Assembly: GCF_029227915.1 (NCBI RefSeq)
Contig: NC_079877.1
Span: forward strand, 26,995,851 to 27,059,850
Direction of reading: 5' to 3'
Length of the DNA stretch: 64,000 nucleotides
DNA from: Hydractinia symbiolongicarpus
Taxonomy: Eukaryota > Cnidaria > Hydrozoa > Anthoathecata > Hydractiniidae
Positions 38,596 through 51,214 of the stretch are shown here, one piece after another. The notes beneath the pieces were generated by a model. It was given only the letters and a program-made list of their open reading frames with translations. It was not told the DNA's origin and did not search any database. The position numbers were made by a program, and so were the translations under genes. Numbering within the stretch: the stretch's first letter is position 1; every line of letters starts with the position of its first letter.

Positions 38596-39275
38596 TTAAG
38601 TGACACCGGAAAGAACGCTTAGCTCAGGTAACCCATGTCGCACATCCGTTTGGAGTGCTAACATGAATGCGCGCTGAAGACATACTATATACCATTTTTA
38701 AAAGGGACTTCATCGCAACATCGGTTTAAATAAAAACACAGGAAATAGCCCGTCATTACTCCGTTGAGCGACATCAATCAACAATTAATCAATCAATCAA
38801 TCACTTAGTAAGTTTATTTTGCAGAAACAGTTCTCGTGAAATTTAAAAAGTTTATTGTTAGTTTATTAATAAAAAAACATCCTATAAGGTGTCGTTGTGA
38901 AAGTAATTATGGATAAAAGTAATCCAGACTATTGTTTTATCGAATCAATAGACTTTAGACTTTTGCCATAGTTGGTATTACATTAGAGGATGTAACTGCA
39001 AGTTCCAACTGCAGCATTAGAAAGCTTTAGCTTAAGAATGATTATTTAAAAGTTTTGCTGCAACCAACTGTATTTGGCTACTTTGAGCCAGAGATAGCCA
39101 ACAGATAGCCACAATCTCAGTTGCAGCTGGGTAAAAACAAGAGTGGTAAAGATAAGGCAAAAAATAAGTACTGTTATGCAGAATAAAAAGATTTATACCA
39201 AACTGATCAAAAACCTTAAAGGAAAAGCAGTAAGTAAGGCTAACTAGTTCGTTTGAGCTAATCGTTAAATTTGGT

Positions 39276-39570
39276 TTGTTTATAGAACTGTTAACTGGTA
39301 TGCCTCAGGGCTTAATTAATGGGCCTTTGCTTTTTAATATCTATTTAAACGATTTCATGCTAAATGCTTTTAAAGAAACCCTATCAAATAATTTGCAAAG
39401 AGGGTACATTGGAACCGAGTTAGGTATACAAAATATGGTCTACAATCTGCTTTTTATAATGTTGCTCAGTTATGGGATAGTCTTCCAGCGAAAGTGAGAC
39501 GTGAGACGTGTTATGACGTTTTCTGCAAAAGGATTCGGCAGTTAGGTAACCGACACCGTAAATGTCGTCT
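39276..39570 (+). pseudogene. LINE reverse-transcriptase relic with internal deletion
   Basis: LLTGMPQGLINGPLLFNIYL plus NDF matches the GVPQGSxLGPLLFxIYxND block (RT motif 4) of non-LTR retrotransposons. About 100 nt later, in another frame, YGLQSAFYNVAQLWDSLPAK and FCKRIRQL match the usual C-terminal A-x-LWNSLPxxVR...FK segment just before the stop (near 39569). The YxDD catalytic region and about 150-200 codons between the two are missing. It is a dead fragment. Confidence 0.65.
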
Positions 39571-39579
39571 ATGAGATGT

Positions 39580-42000
39580 TATACCTTGTTTAAGTTATAC
39601 AAACTAGAGCTATTTTTCATTTTATTTTTTGTGATAATCTATTTTAATCAGTCTAAAAACAGTCTAACAACCTTACCTCTTAGAAAATAATATCTCAAAG
39701 CAATTGATTTGGCAGGGAAAAAGGTTTAGTTCAAATTTTATTTCATTTTATTTTATTTCGATACCGTATTAACAATTGTATTTTTTATTACCTTTAAATT
39801 CTTTTCTTTAAGATATATGTATAGCTAGAAAACGTGACAATATATTTATCTGAACATGCAGAAAAGAAATATTTCAAAAATAAAAAGCTTATAAGAAATA
39901 CAAAGGTCAGAAAGGGACATGCAAATCGTAATAAATTCAACACCATCCATCACACCACTTAAACTATTCCAGTCGTCAGCCCTTTGCGAGAAAGTTAAAA
40001 ATCCAAGGATTCAGGGATCTTTTTTCTGATTTCGTGCGCGGTTAACACTACTTTGCGTTGCAAACAGACAGACGTATTACGGGTACTACTAATATAGAGA
40101 CCAGCCGGTAAAACTCCGAGTTAGCCACAAGTAAACGTTGCACGCCAGGTTGAGGGTTTATAATTGTCGTAAACTGTGCCATACACCCAGGTAGAGCGCT
40201 CATATACTGTCACAACCCAAGCTGTAGGTGAGTAAAAATCAGATTGGTGAAAATAACACAAAAAAAATAATGTTGCTAACATAAAGATTACCTATATCAA
40301 ACTGAACAAGAAGCCCTGCGGCTTGAAGATTGCCGTCATTAGCCTAAAAGATATTGAAAATTGAAGTGGACCTTGAAAACAGAGAATTATGGGGTAAACA
40401 AATCAATGAGTATCCCAATCCTCAATTATTATTGTAACTAACCTGCAATGTTAAAATACAACTCAATAACACCTAAAAGTTTAACTGGATATTTCTTTTT
40501 AATAGAAATCTTGTTTTATATTAACTTGACTATTCGAATAAAATAACTTTTAAACGAGCTCAATTTGAATGAAGGAAGTAGTTCATTGTTAATTAATTCA
40601 GCAATAAATACATATTAGCATTTAAATATTTCAGTATTCAGAACTTAAGAATTTACTCTCATGTTAAAGATTCGTTTAAATGCTGATGTTGCATGGTTTG
40701 ATAACAGCTGATCTGAAAAAGAAAGTATGTTTTAAAAATAAGAAAAAAGAATACAATGATACCATAAACTGAATTATCACCAGGTTGTTTAATTATTGCC
40801 TCTTTAACCTCTCTTTGTCTCTTTGATTTGAAAAGGGAATTTATTAAAAAGATACACATGAATGCTATGTGATGCATAATTTTAATTGAGCTGGTTTTTG
40901 ATATCTTTGTTAAACAAGTAACATATTAAGCAGGTGATTCATGATTTTGAAACCTGTGGACAATACAGGATTTGTTTGGTCTAAATCAGTTTATTAAATT
41001 CAACAACTTTTTCAATTCGAATTCTCAAATTTAAATTTATTTTCGGAGAGTCTGATTAGTTGCATTTTTCTGAAATTACTTCTAAAATTTAAAATTGACA
41101 AATTGAATTCAACAAGATGAAACAAAAAAGATAAACACACAATAAACTTGCGGATTTGATAAATCGATGGTCTTTTTCGTAAGATTTTTAAAAATCAAGT
41201 CTTTTCTAAGAAATCTTAGAAAAATATTTTGTGATACTTTGGGTGAGTTCAAGAAAGATTTTCAAGCAAAATAGACACTCAAGGAGAACGGATAATTAGC
41301 CACTGTGTGGGCTGTTGGATGTTGCAGGGAGTTTTCTTGCACAGCGCGGACCCTAATTGAGTGTGCGTAGCGCAAAATGAGAATTAAATACTTTAGGACT
41401 CTCCATCTAGGCCTTGGTCCCTCCTGGAAGTAATAGACAGGGTATATCCCTCGATATTTGTGAGGCTAAATCTATTTATTAATTATGTACGGCGCGTACA
41501 GTATAATTAGCTGCTCATACAGCTACTTATAGGATAGATTTTTTTTCTCCTTAATTTCCACACTTTCTTCGTTATCGACCTCTCCATAGCCATCTATATC
41601 TATGAAGACCCACATAAAGTTGTGCTTCAATGAAAACCAAAAAAATTAACAAGAAACGATTGTGCAAAGAAGTTGTAAATTTTAGTGCATCTAGCAGTAT
41701 TATTAAACACTATTCTAATGGAAAAGACGCAGTTAGCTGTTAAGAACACAAAGAAGCTAATTATACTATGCGTAGCGTCTAATTATCCTGAATCGGCTAA
41801 CTATATATTCTGTTACCGGTCTATCATCAGTTCACCCTGACTGTTCATTGTAGCAACAATAAACTTTTGTCATGTTTTGACTACTTTTCTGCAAAATATC
41901 CGCTACTGATTGGTCCTTTATTATAAAACGGCGGGAACTCGTCCCTGTGCTATCGGGCTGCTACTTTGTGCGCAGCTAATACCATTACAAACAGACAGAC
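39580..42000. other. repeat-rich intergenic DNA, no gene recognised
   Basis: A degenerate minus-oriented Helitron piece is visible at about 39968-40101 (GTCGTCAGCCC...ACGGGTACTACTAATATAGA) and an R1-related piece at 40095-40215. The rest is AT-rich. A moderately GC-rich stretch at 41280-41480 looks like an unidentified repeat. Confidence 0.4.
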
Positions 42001-42024
42001 GGACGACGGTAGTTAATAAAGAGA

Positions 42025-42065
42025 ATAGTCGTTAGCTCAATGGAAAAAGCTACTGGTTCGCCCGT
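42025..42065 (-). mobile_element. Helitron 3'-end fragment
   Basis: TAGTCGTTAGCTCAATGGAA then a TGGTTCGCCCGTC block is the reversed Helitron terminus GACGGGCGAACC...CTAACGACTA with a mutated hairpin. Confidence 0.45.
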
Positions 42066-42527
42066 CAGCAAATTATTTATTTTTTGAGATAACAGACGCT
42101 GCGTGCAGCCATTTTGAACACACGAGGAATCCACGGGTTTGCTTGTCCTTCAGATTTGCCTCCGCCGTTCATATTTACTGCATTAGTATTTCTTGAATTT
42201 TTATCCGTCTGTGAATATGAAGAAGTGAAATTCCTCGTAGGGGAAGGATGGTCCGAAAGCTGTAGTGAAACCATTTTTAATACGGTTATTACTATAGAAA
42301 CGCTTAGAAAGAAATTTTATGCGTAATTACTGATATAGTCGAGTTTTATCGTCTGCCACGGAGAAAGGCTAATTCAATTACAATCATAGCAACTAAATTG
42401 TAAACGGACATAACTTATTATATTTTTGATTAATGTAAACTTTGTTAAAGACATATTTTACAAAAATTAAAGTCCAGAATCGAGTAAAAGAATACTGTAG
42501 GAATGTGAAATTGTTGTTCGTTGAGAT

Positions 42528-45500
42528 ATGTCTTATTCTCTGTGGTATTGTGCAATATTCATGCATCTAGTAAAAGGTGAGTAATAAAACAAAACACAGG
42601 GAGGGAAATCGGGATGTTAGTAATCTTGCTACGAAAAATGGTGACAGCGACTGTTAAAATGCAGCTAATCTGATATGAAAAGATGCATTAATATGGAATC
42701 AATTATTGTCAGTATCTCTACTTTCATAATGTCATTCATGTATATATGTATAAGATATTTTTAGGAATATGCTTTATAAAACTCATAGTCTGAGATTTCA
42801 GGTTAAAAATATAGAGATGTAAGAATAATGATCAGTCTTGTTTGAATTTTGATATTCTTATTAAAAAAGCGTGTAAATATTTTGAAAAAATTAAGTTAGG
42901 TTTGATAAATGACAAAATAAAATTTAATTATCATAATTTTATCTGGAAATTTGATGCTGTTTATAAACATTTAGCAGTGTTATAGGTAGAAGAATTATGA
43001 GACAAAAGACATTATATTCATACATAACATAAACGCTGCTGGTGTAGCTACTTTCAATTGTGCAAGAGATCAGATAAGGAAAACCGTACTTAAAATGTAA
43101 CCATAGTAGCAAACATTAAACCAAATTCCAAATAAAGAAAGTAAATAAACTTATTTACTTTCAAAACCGAATAGAGTTGTTTCAAATGTTACATATTAGT
43201 GACAGTAATTAGTAATCCTGCAATTATTCTATTAGACAAGTTATAATTTTATTGTTATCTCCATAAAATGACCGGTTTCTGTCTCTCTTTCAAAAACAGG
43301 TTACGTCAAACAACGCAGGAAATATTAAAGCCACAAATAATAAATGCGATATTTTTATGGACTTTGTTCCAGGACGCGAATTCCCGTGGATTTCCACGGG
43401 CTAACGATTAGTCTATAGCTATTATAATACTCGAAGTCTGCGAGCCAATTTGAAAACCGGTGGTTTTTTTGAACCAAAAGCGTCATTATAATCGCACAAT
43501 TAGTAATAGCTGTAATCCGTCTATTTGTCTGTCTCTGCGCAACATGGCGTCGCAAGTAGTGAGACCAGCGAAAAATCCATGCGGCCCTGCAGCTTTTTTT
43601 CGGATCCCGGCAGACCCCGTTTTTACCGGCTTCATTTTGACTGCTCACGCGTAATTGACCAATCACTTGGCTCGTTTTTTACTAATAACCAATCAAAGTT
43701 CTTCACGGCCTTAACACGCCGAGGACACATGCTACGCTTACGAAAGCCACTTTTTGTTTCAAAGTGATGGTGTGAAATTTGTAGGTCTTCTTTGGATCCT
43801 TTTTTCTTTTGACTACTTTTTATCCTATATAGTTTATGTTTGTTTTTGCGGGTTAAGGTGAATATTTCATCACATTTTTACCCACGTATCGATCTTAAAC
43901 AAACCAATTTTAGGTTTTTGGCTAGCTATAAACGTAGATTTTGAGACAGCATCTTGCTTAAGACAGCTAGCAATAGCTATCTTCATTTATTTCTATCGTA
44001 ACGTTTTTATTCAGTTTAGTATATTGTTATTTATTTTTATGTTGAAGTTGTGTCTACCTAGCTAGCTCCTTTTAGCTACCTCTGGCTAAAAAGTGAAAGA
44101 AGCCAAATGCATTGCTTGACTGAACACTATTTTTAATTCTTATGCTAAATAAATGCAGCTACCACTTTTATTACTGTTATAAAAACTTATGCTGCAAAAT
44201 AAAATTGCTGAGTTTTTTTTTAACTGAACATTACTCTTATTATCGCTTTATTAGGCGTTCAATGCCGTGTAACAAAGTTAGTTATGGCTTAACCTGGCGT
44301 TTTGAAGCTGCTTCCCCCAACAGACCGTTTTCTGTGTTTTTATTTAAACAGAAGCTGTGACAATTATTCTTGGAAGAGTGTATCACACCTTACGGATGCG
44401 CAGGACTGTGTACCTGGACTTAGCCATAAGTTAGCAATGGAATTCTTCTTGTGTTTTAAAAGGGTATATACGCCTGTACGCTTCAGTTCAGTGTCACAAT
44501 TAATTTTTTAGTTTTTACAAAAACTTATTCCGCAAAATAAGATAATATTGACCGTTTGTTTTTGCTACAATGGAGTAACAACGGTTTGTAATCTGTTTTT
44601 AGTTCAGCAATAGTTGCGGGAAAATTATTTTTTTAAAAATATGCTACAGTCGCAACACTATAACGGTGTATGCACTTCATTTGGTTTACGACATACTGTA
44701 TACCCGTACTAAAGCGTTCCACGTGATCATTTGCCACAGTTTACGGCTCTTATTAAGTGCTCCACAGAGTGTTGAAGGCCGGGTCACACCTTGACTTGTG
44801 GCTTACCCCAGCGTTTCGACGCCGCGTTTTCCGGCTAATCTTTTCAATAATAGCCGTATTCCATCTGTCTATTTGTGCGCGAAAGAAAGTCGTGTCACGG
44901 AATACACGTAATGCGATATATAACGGACGGGCGAACCAATGGATTTATCTACGGGCTACCGACTAGTATGATGTTATCGTAATAATATCTGTAAAAGTAA
45001 ATTTCAATATTTCATGCTTACAGACCGGCATGGATGCACAGGGTAGCAATGCGGAAAATATGTACAACGGGCGTTCGTAGATTTTTCTACGGGCTTATGA
45101 TTAGTTTATTATACTATTGTTTTCAATTTATACTTGAAGTACATTGGGCGTGTTATAAAAATGACCTAATGATGTTGTTTTATATTGATATTCCTTTTAT
45201 CTTTAGTTACTTCATGTGGAAATATCTTTGTGTCAGCCGTAAATGGTACCGACATGGCGTCGTGTGGTACAAACATCGATATGTGTAAGACCATTAAACA
45301 TGCCGTTACTAAGGCTTACAGTGGTGACGTCATTTATCTTGACGGAGGTTTAACACGTCGTGTTGAATATTTTCCATCAGAGATGGTACGCATAACTAAA
45401 TCCCTCACCTTTATCAAATCGCCAACAAGTAAACATAAACCAGTCATAATTGGTTCTCAGAAGATTTACACTGCTGCGTGGTTTGATGTGTCGCCGAAGA

Positions 45501-48500
45501 CAGTGGTTGACGTTTCGTTTATAGATTTTATGAATATAAATATTGCTAACGTTCCTCAAAATGGATATTTCAATTTAAGTTATTGCACTTTTACCGTTAC
45601 CGATCCAACATTTCCAAAAAATTACGCATGCTTACGTTTTTATTCACATGGAAATTATAAGACTAATTCACATGGGGAAGTGCATATTACTAATTTTTTC
45701 ATTAGCAGTCCAGGAATGTTCATTTCTACCGACTTCATGCTAAGGAATAACCTGTCCATCTCGATCATTGACACAACAGTGACAACCAGTGTCAGTGTTT
45801 TCTCCTACATGCGCCATCACAATGTGGCATGCAGCACTTTTCTTTCCTCACTTCTTATTTATAACGTAACATTCTTTACTACAATACCTTACGCATTGTA
45901 TATTAATCCCTGCTTGCATCAAGTCAATATTAGTTATACCAGATTTATTGGCACGAACTATGCAATATCCATTCAAAAAGCTAAACATGTTACTATTGCA
46001 AATTGCGTTTTCATAAATACTACTGGTTCTGTACTAAACGCTTATAATGTGACCTACATCTCAATAGAAAACTCACAGTTTTTAAACAATACAGCAGCCT
46101 ACCCAGCTTTGCGTTTAATCAACTCAAATGTTATGTTAAAGAATACATCACACATTGCTACAGCGGGAAGCGTTATAATTATGGAGAATGGAACTGCAAA
46201 TATTACGTCCTGTACCTTCCTGGGTAATCAAAGGCCAGATTATTATATTTTTTCAATAGAATCAAGCAAGGCTACTTTAAGACGAGTGCTACTTGTGAAC
46301 AATGTTGGAAAAATTGGTGGTGCTTTAAGGATCACTAAAAGTGTCGTTAATATCGTATCCTCAATTATATCTTCCAATGTAGCTGAAAAAGGAGGAGGAA
46401 TATTCTCGGAGTTTAGTAATGTAACATTGCGATACGTCCTTGTAAAAAATAACAATGCTTCAAACTCTGGTGGAGCTTTCTTCGTAAATGGAGGGATGTT
46501 GCATGTATGGTCAAGTTACTTTGAAGAAAATAGATGCAGAATGGAAGGTGGCGGTGTATATCTTAACAAATGCGTGGCATATTTTTGGAATTGCTCAATT
46601 AAGCATAATTTTGCAGGCAAGGGTGGCGGAATATACCTTGTGCATAGCACTGTTAGTGTTGACTACAGAACAGGTGATCTCAATTTCGCAACTGCAAATG
46701 CATCCAATGTTATTAACGCTCAATTCAACCGAAGTTTTCCTGAATTGAAAAACTTAATGACAACTATCAGTCAAAATAACGCGCCTGAGGGATCAGGAAT
46801 GTATTGCTTTCTTTCTACCTTGTTTCTTAGCAACACAAAGTTAGTAAAAAACACTGGATACACCGGAGCAGGAATATTTGCAATTAAATCGTTGCTTCAG
46901 GTGGTCAATTCAACGGTAAGTCATAACACAGCTACCATGGAAGGAGGTGGTGGGGTAATAATCATGAGTAAAACAAACCTCAAGAATTGCTCCTTTAAGC
47001 ATAATCAAGCAAAATTTGGTGGTGCTTTAAGTATAGCTATGAAAAGTCGAGTATGGATTTGCAAAAGCACGATTAGTAGCAACAATGCTACGTTGACCGC
47101 TGGGCTCTATGTCTATCAAAGCTCGATTTCTGTTGTAAAATCTAATCTCAAAAACAACACGTCTGTTAAATCGCCAAGCCTAATCTATTTTAACTCTATG
47201 GAAGTAACTGGAAAGTTGCAATTTGAGATGCAAGACACAACATTGATATTTGCAAGGTTTCCTCTTATTGGTGGCGTTTGGATATCTGCTCCATTTAATT
47301 ATCGATTCAGCATACATATACATAACACCAGAATCATCTTGCTGTCCGCAGGTTGTGGAATAAGATCAGTTCTATTATCAGGTATACCTTTATCAACCAA
47401 TATTTCATTTGTGATAAAGTGTCCAGTTGGTTACAACTCTGTTCATGAAGTTGAAGAGGAGTTGGGTGTTCACAACAGAGTAAATTATCTCAACACATTG
47501 TCTTGCAAGTCTTGTGCAAAAGGCACATACTCTTTAGATAGTGGACACAGGCATGTTGTGATGAAATCAACAAAAAGCTCTATCTATGCGCCATCTCATA
47601 CTATTAAATGTCACTCATGTCCGGCTGGTGGTATTTGTAATGAAGGATCTGTAATTAGTAGAGATAATGTTTGGGCATACATTCAGTCACACACAAAGAG
47701 GAAAGAACAGGTATCATTTTTGCCATGCTCATTTGGCTATTGCTGTTCTCAAACTTCGAATAAATGTAAAAGTTATTCTACCTGTAATTTTCATCGAGAA
47801 GGAATTTTATGTGGATCTTGTAGAAAAGGGTATTCCGTCAATTATTTTACAGATTTATGTACTGCCCAGTCATCATGTCATTCACAAGTCCCTTTCTGGA
47901 TGATGTTTATACTAACAGCGATCATGTATACCTTACTCCTTCTATTTATGAAAGAGGTTGGTTTTTTTACGAAATATTACATTATTAAATTGGTGGGAAA
48001 GTTTAAAAAATCCCAGGAAGTCGAAAGTTTCCCCTTAACCGAACAGGGTGAATCCAGTCTTCTTATGAACGATGAATTTATTGTAATTGATGGATATCCT
48101 GATCAGAAAGAAGTGGATCAAATAAAATCGGTTAATATCCGGTATATAACAGAGAACAGTCGATTTTCTGGAATATTTAAAATTATGGTTTTGTTTTATC
48201 AAATCAAAGCATTAATAAATATATCTATCGATACAAAGAAAAGCAGTGTCAAAGAAATTGAAGAATGGTTATCGTCAGTTCTAAATTTAAAAATCCCTTT
48301 ATTCAGTATTACTGCTGCAGTATGTCCCACACAATATCTTAACGCTGTTTCAAAAATCTTTATCAAAGAATTTCTGTTTGTTTTGTTTATGTTGATGTTT
48401 GTTATGATATGTCAACTAGCAATGCTGCTGCACGGAAAGATTACCTTTCGTAAAGGGAGTTTTAACTCAGTCTATTTCAGATTCCAAAAATGCGCCTTGC

Positions 48501-49273
48501 AAATTAGTTTATTGGGATACACCATATGGGCAGGATTTGCTTTGAATATGATTAACTGTCAAAAAATAAATGGCAAAGCTGTTTTGTATATCAATGGAAA
48601 TATCACGTGTTTCACGTGGTGGCAGAAACTGAGTATTTCCTTTCTTGTCTTGTGGATCATCCCCTTTCCATTTACCTTATGGTTAGCTGTTCAAATGCTA
48701 AAGAAACATCGTTTGTCGATAAAAGAGTTTTTCCTTTGTGTGTTTATCCCATTAGCTACGTTGCCTTACTACCTTAAAGTAAGATGTCTGTCACGGAGAG
48801 TTATTAACAACATAAGTGAGATTGACAACCTTACGAATATGTTTGAGGAACCATTTCGTTTAAACGCAAAGAAGAAACCAATTTTCTGGGATTCATGGCG
48901 CCTTTTTCAGCGTTTCATTATCGCAGTGTTCACAACCTACTTCATCAATCCGATTCAACGCTTGTCATTGATACTACCAGTCATGTTGGTACTGCTTGTT
49001 GTTCACTTACGTGTTCAACCGTACAAGAATAAACTTGTAAATTGGCTGGAAACAGCATCCTTAGTGAGTTTGTGCTTTCTTGTTGGTGTGAATTTGTTTC
49101 GTTCATTTGTGTACTTCTACGGCCTTTCGTTGGAATATCACATCGATATGGTATTGTCAGTGTTTACCGTCATGGAGATTTTATGCAATCCTCCAGTGTT
49201 CTTAATTGTGCATCTCGTAATTCACAAAATAAAGGACTTTTTTTTGCAAAAGGGGATACAAAAGCAAGAGTAA
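42528..49273 (+). CDS. beta-helix, Cys-rich, multi-span membrane protein, 2 exons
   Basis: Exon 1 (42528-42576) encodes MSYSLWYCAIFMHLVK, a likely signal peptide, and ends G|GTGAGT. Exon 2 (45207-49273) follows TTTTATCTTTAG in matching phase 1. The total is 1371 aa. The N-terminus has the VSAxNGxDxxSCGT-CKTIKHAV motif typical of secreted right-handed beta-helix proteins. Residues of about 60-750 are repeated short beta/turn units with many N-x-S/T sites and GGxI/GGG turns (GGGIFSEFSNVTL, GGGVYLNKC, GGGIYLVHS), as in pectate-lyase-like or Pmp-like helices. A Cys-rich module (about 775-910, CKSCAKGTYSLDSG...CHSCPAGGIC...CGSCRKGYS) precedes about 8-9 hydrophobic spans from 910 to the end. It is probably a plasma-membrane receptor or adhesion-type protein with a glycosylated ectodomain; ligand unknown. 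The 2.6-kb intron holds repeats and Helitrons. Confidence 0.8.
43340..43411 (+). mobile_element. mini-Helitron fragment
   Basis: AAATGCGATATTTTTATGGA then GAATTCCCGTGGATTTCCACGGG, CTAACGATTAG. The end matches CTRR loosely (TTAG), and TCTATAGC begins at 43412 as a further unit start. It lies in the intron of the beta-helix gene. Confidence 0.5.
43840..44838 (+). repeat. dispersed repeat R1, copy 3
   Basis: Shares CGTAGATTTTGAGACAGC, GCTAGCTCCTTTTAGCTACC, GTGTTTTTATTTAAACAGAA, CGCCTGTACGCT and TTTTTGCTACAATGGAG-type blocks with the 22.6-kb copy in the same order and spacing. Like that copy it is directly followed by a mini-Helitron. It lies in the intron of the beta-helix gene. Confidence 0.6.
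44839..45104 (+). mobile_element. tandem mini-Helitrons in the beta-helix gene intron
   Basis: Unit 1 (44839-44966) runs from TCTTTTCAATAATAGCC, preceded by CTAA, to a GGCTACCGACTAG end. Unit 2 runs to about 45104, where a GTAGATTTTTCTAC hairpin is followed by TTATGATTAG. They end about 100 nt before the exon 2 acceptor. Confidence 0.6.
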
Positions 49274-49397
49274 GACATATTTACTTGCATCTGGTTTAAC
49301 AGCAATAGAAATTGAAATAATTTCTTCAATGCTTTTATAATTAATTATAAAAAACGTATGGTTTTTGATAAAACTGGTTAAGACACTAAGGAAAGAC

Positions 49398-49403
49398 AAT
49401 AAA
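49398..49403 (+). terminator. candidate polyadenylation signal of the beta-helix gene
   Basis: Canonical AATAAA 125 nt after the stop codon, a normal 3' UTR length for a compact genome. Confidence 0.45.
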
Positions 49404-49439
49404 TTGATCTTAATATCCATTATACCAGTTGTACTTGGA

Positions 49440-50180
49440 TTGTTTTAAAATATTTCCTTATGTAATAATACCCTAGCTGCTTATATATGTTCGCATGTGT
49501 GTGTGTGAGAGTGAAAAACTTTTAAAGAAGTTTATATTTATTTGATTATTTTCACACAATCGAAGAAATTTTTTTTTAATTTTTTCCAAAATTTTAGAAG
49601 CCTTTTCATGTTAAAGTAATTTCCAAAACATTTCATAGTTTTCCTGGAGTAGCTATTCGTTGACAGGGAGATTATCTAAAATTATTATCTATAACTTCTA
49701 TTAATACTTCAAACTCCAATTCTTACTGTATTTGTTGTAATTACCGTTTATTTATAGTTTAGACATACCTAGAGTGCGTTCTTAATAAACCTATTTTACA
49801 GACCATAATATTTATAGACTCTATTTTTTAGATTAACTAGTTACCAATCACTGTTAAGTTCTCCTCACATAAGCCTTTTTGACATTTTTATCTTTAAAGA
49901 GGCGTGGTCATTCGTATTAGAGTATTAGAATAATATTGGCAATTATTTCTTTGGACTTTTTGTTTCCATGACTTGTTTGAATCCCATTAACTATGGGATT
50001 TTTGACCTTGTAACCTCCCTTTTGGTTTCCAGGTTTTTATTAATCAAATCATTCGTTTTCAACCATAAAGTGCAAAAATATGTGCTAATGTTGGCTATCG
50101 TTATTACTTACACTATTTTAAAAACAACTTCAAGCAAATAACTCTTACGAAAACAATACTGATTTAAACACAGATAAGAA
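49440..50180. other. intergenic, no gene recognised
   Basis: AT-rich sequence after the beta-helix gene; nothing supported. Helitron-like sequence begins about 50190. Confidence 0.4.
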
Positions 50181-50189
50181 AAACGTTAA

Positions 50190-51214
50190 ATTTAGCGAAA
50201 AGGATAACCCATTACGTCATAGATTATAACGGGCCATTGCTGACGTCAGCAAAATATCTAAACCCTTATATATCCTTAGTCGTCCGTAGAAAAGATATGT
50301 TCCTACAGCGTTTCAACCTCTACACGTTACAGGCAATGAATGAACTAAATTTCGCCAAATTTTTTTGGATTTGCAATGCTGACGTCAGCAAAAAGTCTTA
50401 ACCCTATTCGGTCCGGGGGGGGCGGATTCCGCCCCCCCTGACGGTTTTTTTTAATAACTCCTGATTGCTTTGTTATATGGCTATGATACTTACTGAGTTT
50501 CAACATTTATCTATTAGACACCTGCATGCTAATTTTTTAGGTCCCATACCTTTCAGAGGCTTTGATATTGGCCATTACTCGAAACTACCCCTAAAAATCT
50601 CTATGAAATCCTTATAATGGGGAAAATATAATAACTCCTGTTAGGATTATCCTTAGAACTTGAAACTTGCAACACAACTTTGTTTCATCAAGAAGAATCA
50701 TTTTGAATAATTTGAACACGTGACTAATCCGATTTCCCGATTTTGTCGGATTTCACCCGAAAATCGGAAAAAAACGGATTTTCGGGCAATTTTTGGCAAT
50801 TTTTCATCCGATCCATGTAAAAACCGGAAGATATGTTAAATAACTTTTATTTAGCTTTCAGAAACTTCAAACAGAATGTAAAAATTCGCTGTAGAACAAA
50901 AGTAATTATATTTTAAGCAGATAGTGGCATTTTTAACAATTTTCAAGCTTTTGATGACGACACAGAAAATGTGCTGACGCAAGCAAATTTTTTTTGGCGC
51001 CATTTTGTTCCTTTTATGACGTACTATAAGTGTGCCAAGTTTGATTCAATTTGAACAACCCTATGAAAAGTTATTGAGGGGGGGCGGAATCCGCCCCCCC
51101 CCCCCCCCCGGTCATAGTATGTTCGAAAAACCCCGGACCGAATAGGGTTAAATAACCAACTTTTTCAATTTCCTATTGCCTAAGTGGATTTTTCCACGGG
51201 TCTTTATCGACTAG
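50190..51214 (+). mobile_element. 5'-truncated Helitron (long family) hosting a MITE
   Basis: GGCCATTGCTGACGTCAGCAAAAT, then the TGCCTAAGTGGATTTTTCCACGGG hairpin and CTAG at 51211-51214, match the interior and 3' end of the 51215-51945 and 51946-52614 copies. Its 5' TC end is not found. The TTAA-flanked element 50402-51147 interrupts it. Confidence 0.7.
50402..51147. mobile_element. piggyBac-type MITE, 746 bp, TTAA target duplication
   Basis: The terminal inverted repeats are a perfect CCCTATTCGGTCCGGGG (17 bp). TTAA flanks both sides (50398-50401 and 51148-51151), and the ends begin CCC as in piggyBac elements. Just inside each end is a second, self-complementary GC block (GGGCGGATTCCGCCC near 50420, GGGCGGAATCCGCCC near 51085), the right one followed by a run of about 17 C. 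The interior is AT-rich and non-coding, so it depends on a transposase elsewhere. Excising it in mind restores a continuous Helitron sequence. Confidence 0.85.

Noticed and set aside
38259-38603. 114-codon open frame across the 60-bp satellite
   Set aside because: The period is divisible by three, so the frame stays open by construction. There is no signal peptide, domain or splice context.
43355-43767. Open frames of 64-103 codons near 43.5 kb
   Set aside because: They fall in Helitron-derived sequence within the beta-helix gene intron and match no protein motif.
45185-45206. TTG at 45185 as the start of the beta-helix protein
   Set aside because: No in-frame ATG is available there. TTTTATCTTTAG is an acceptor, and a phase-matched signal-peptide exon exists at 42528-42576.
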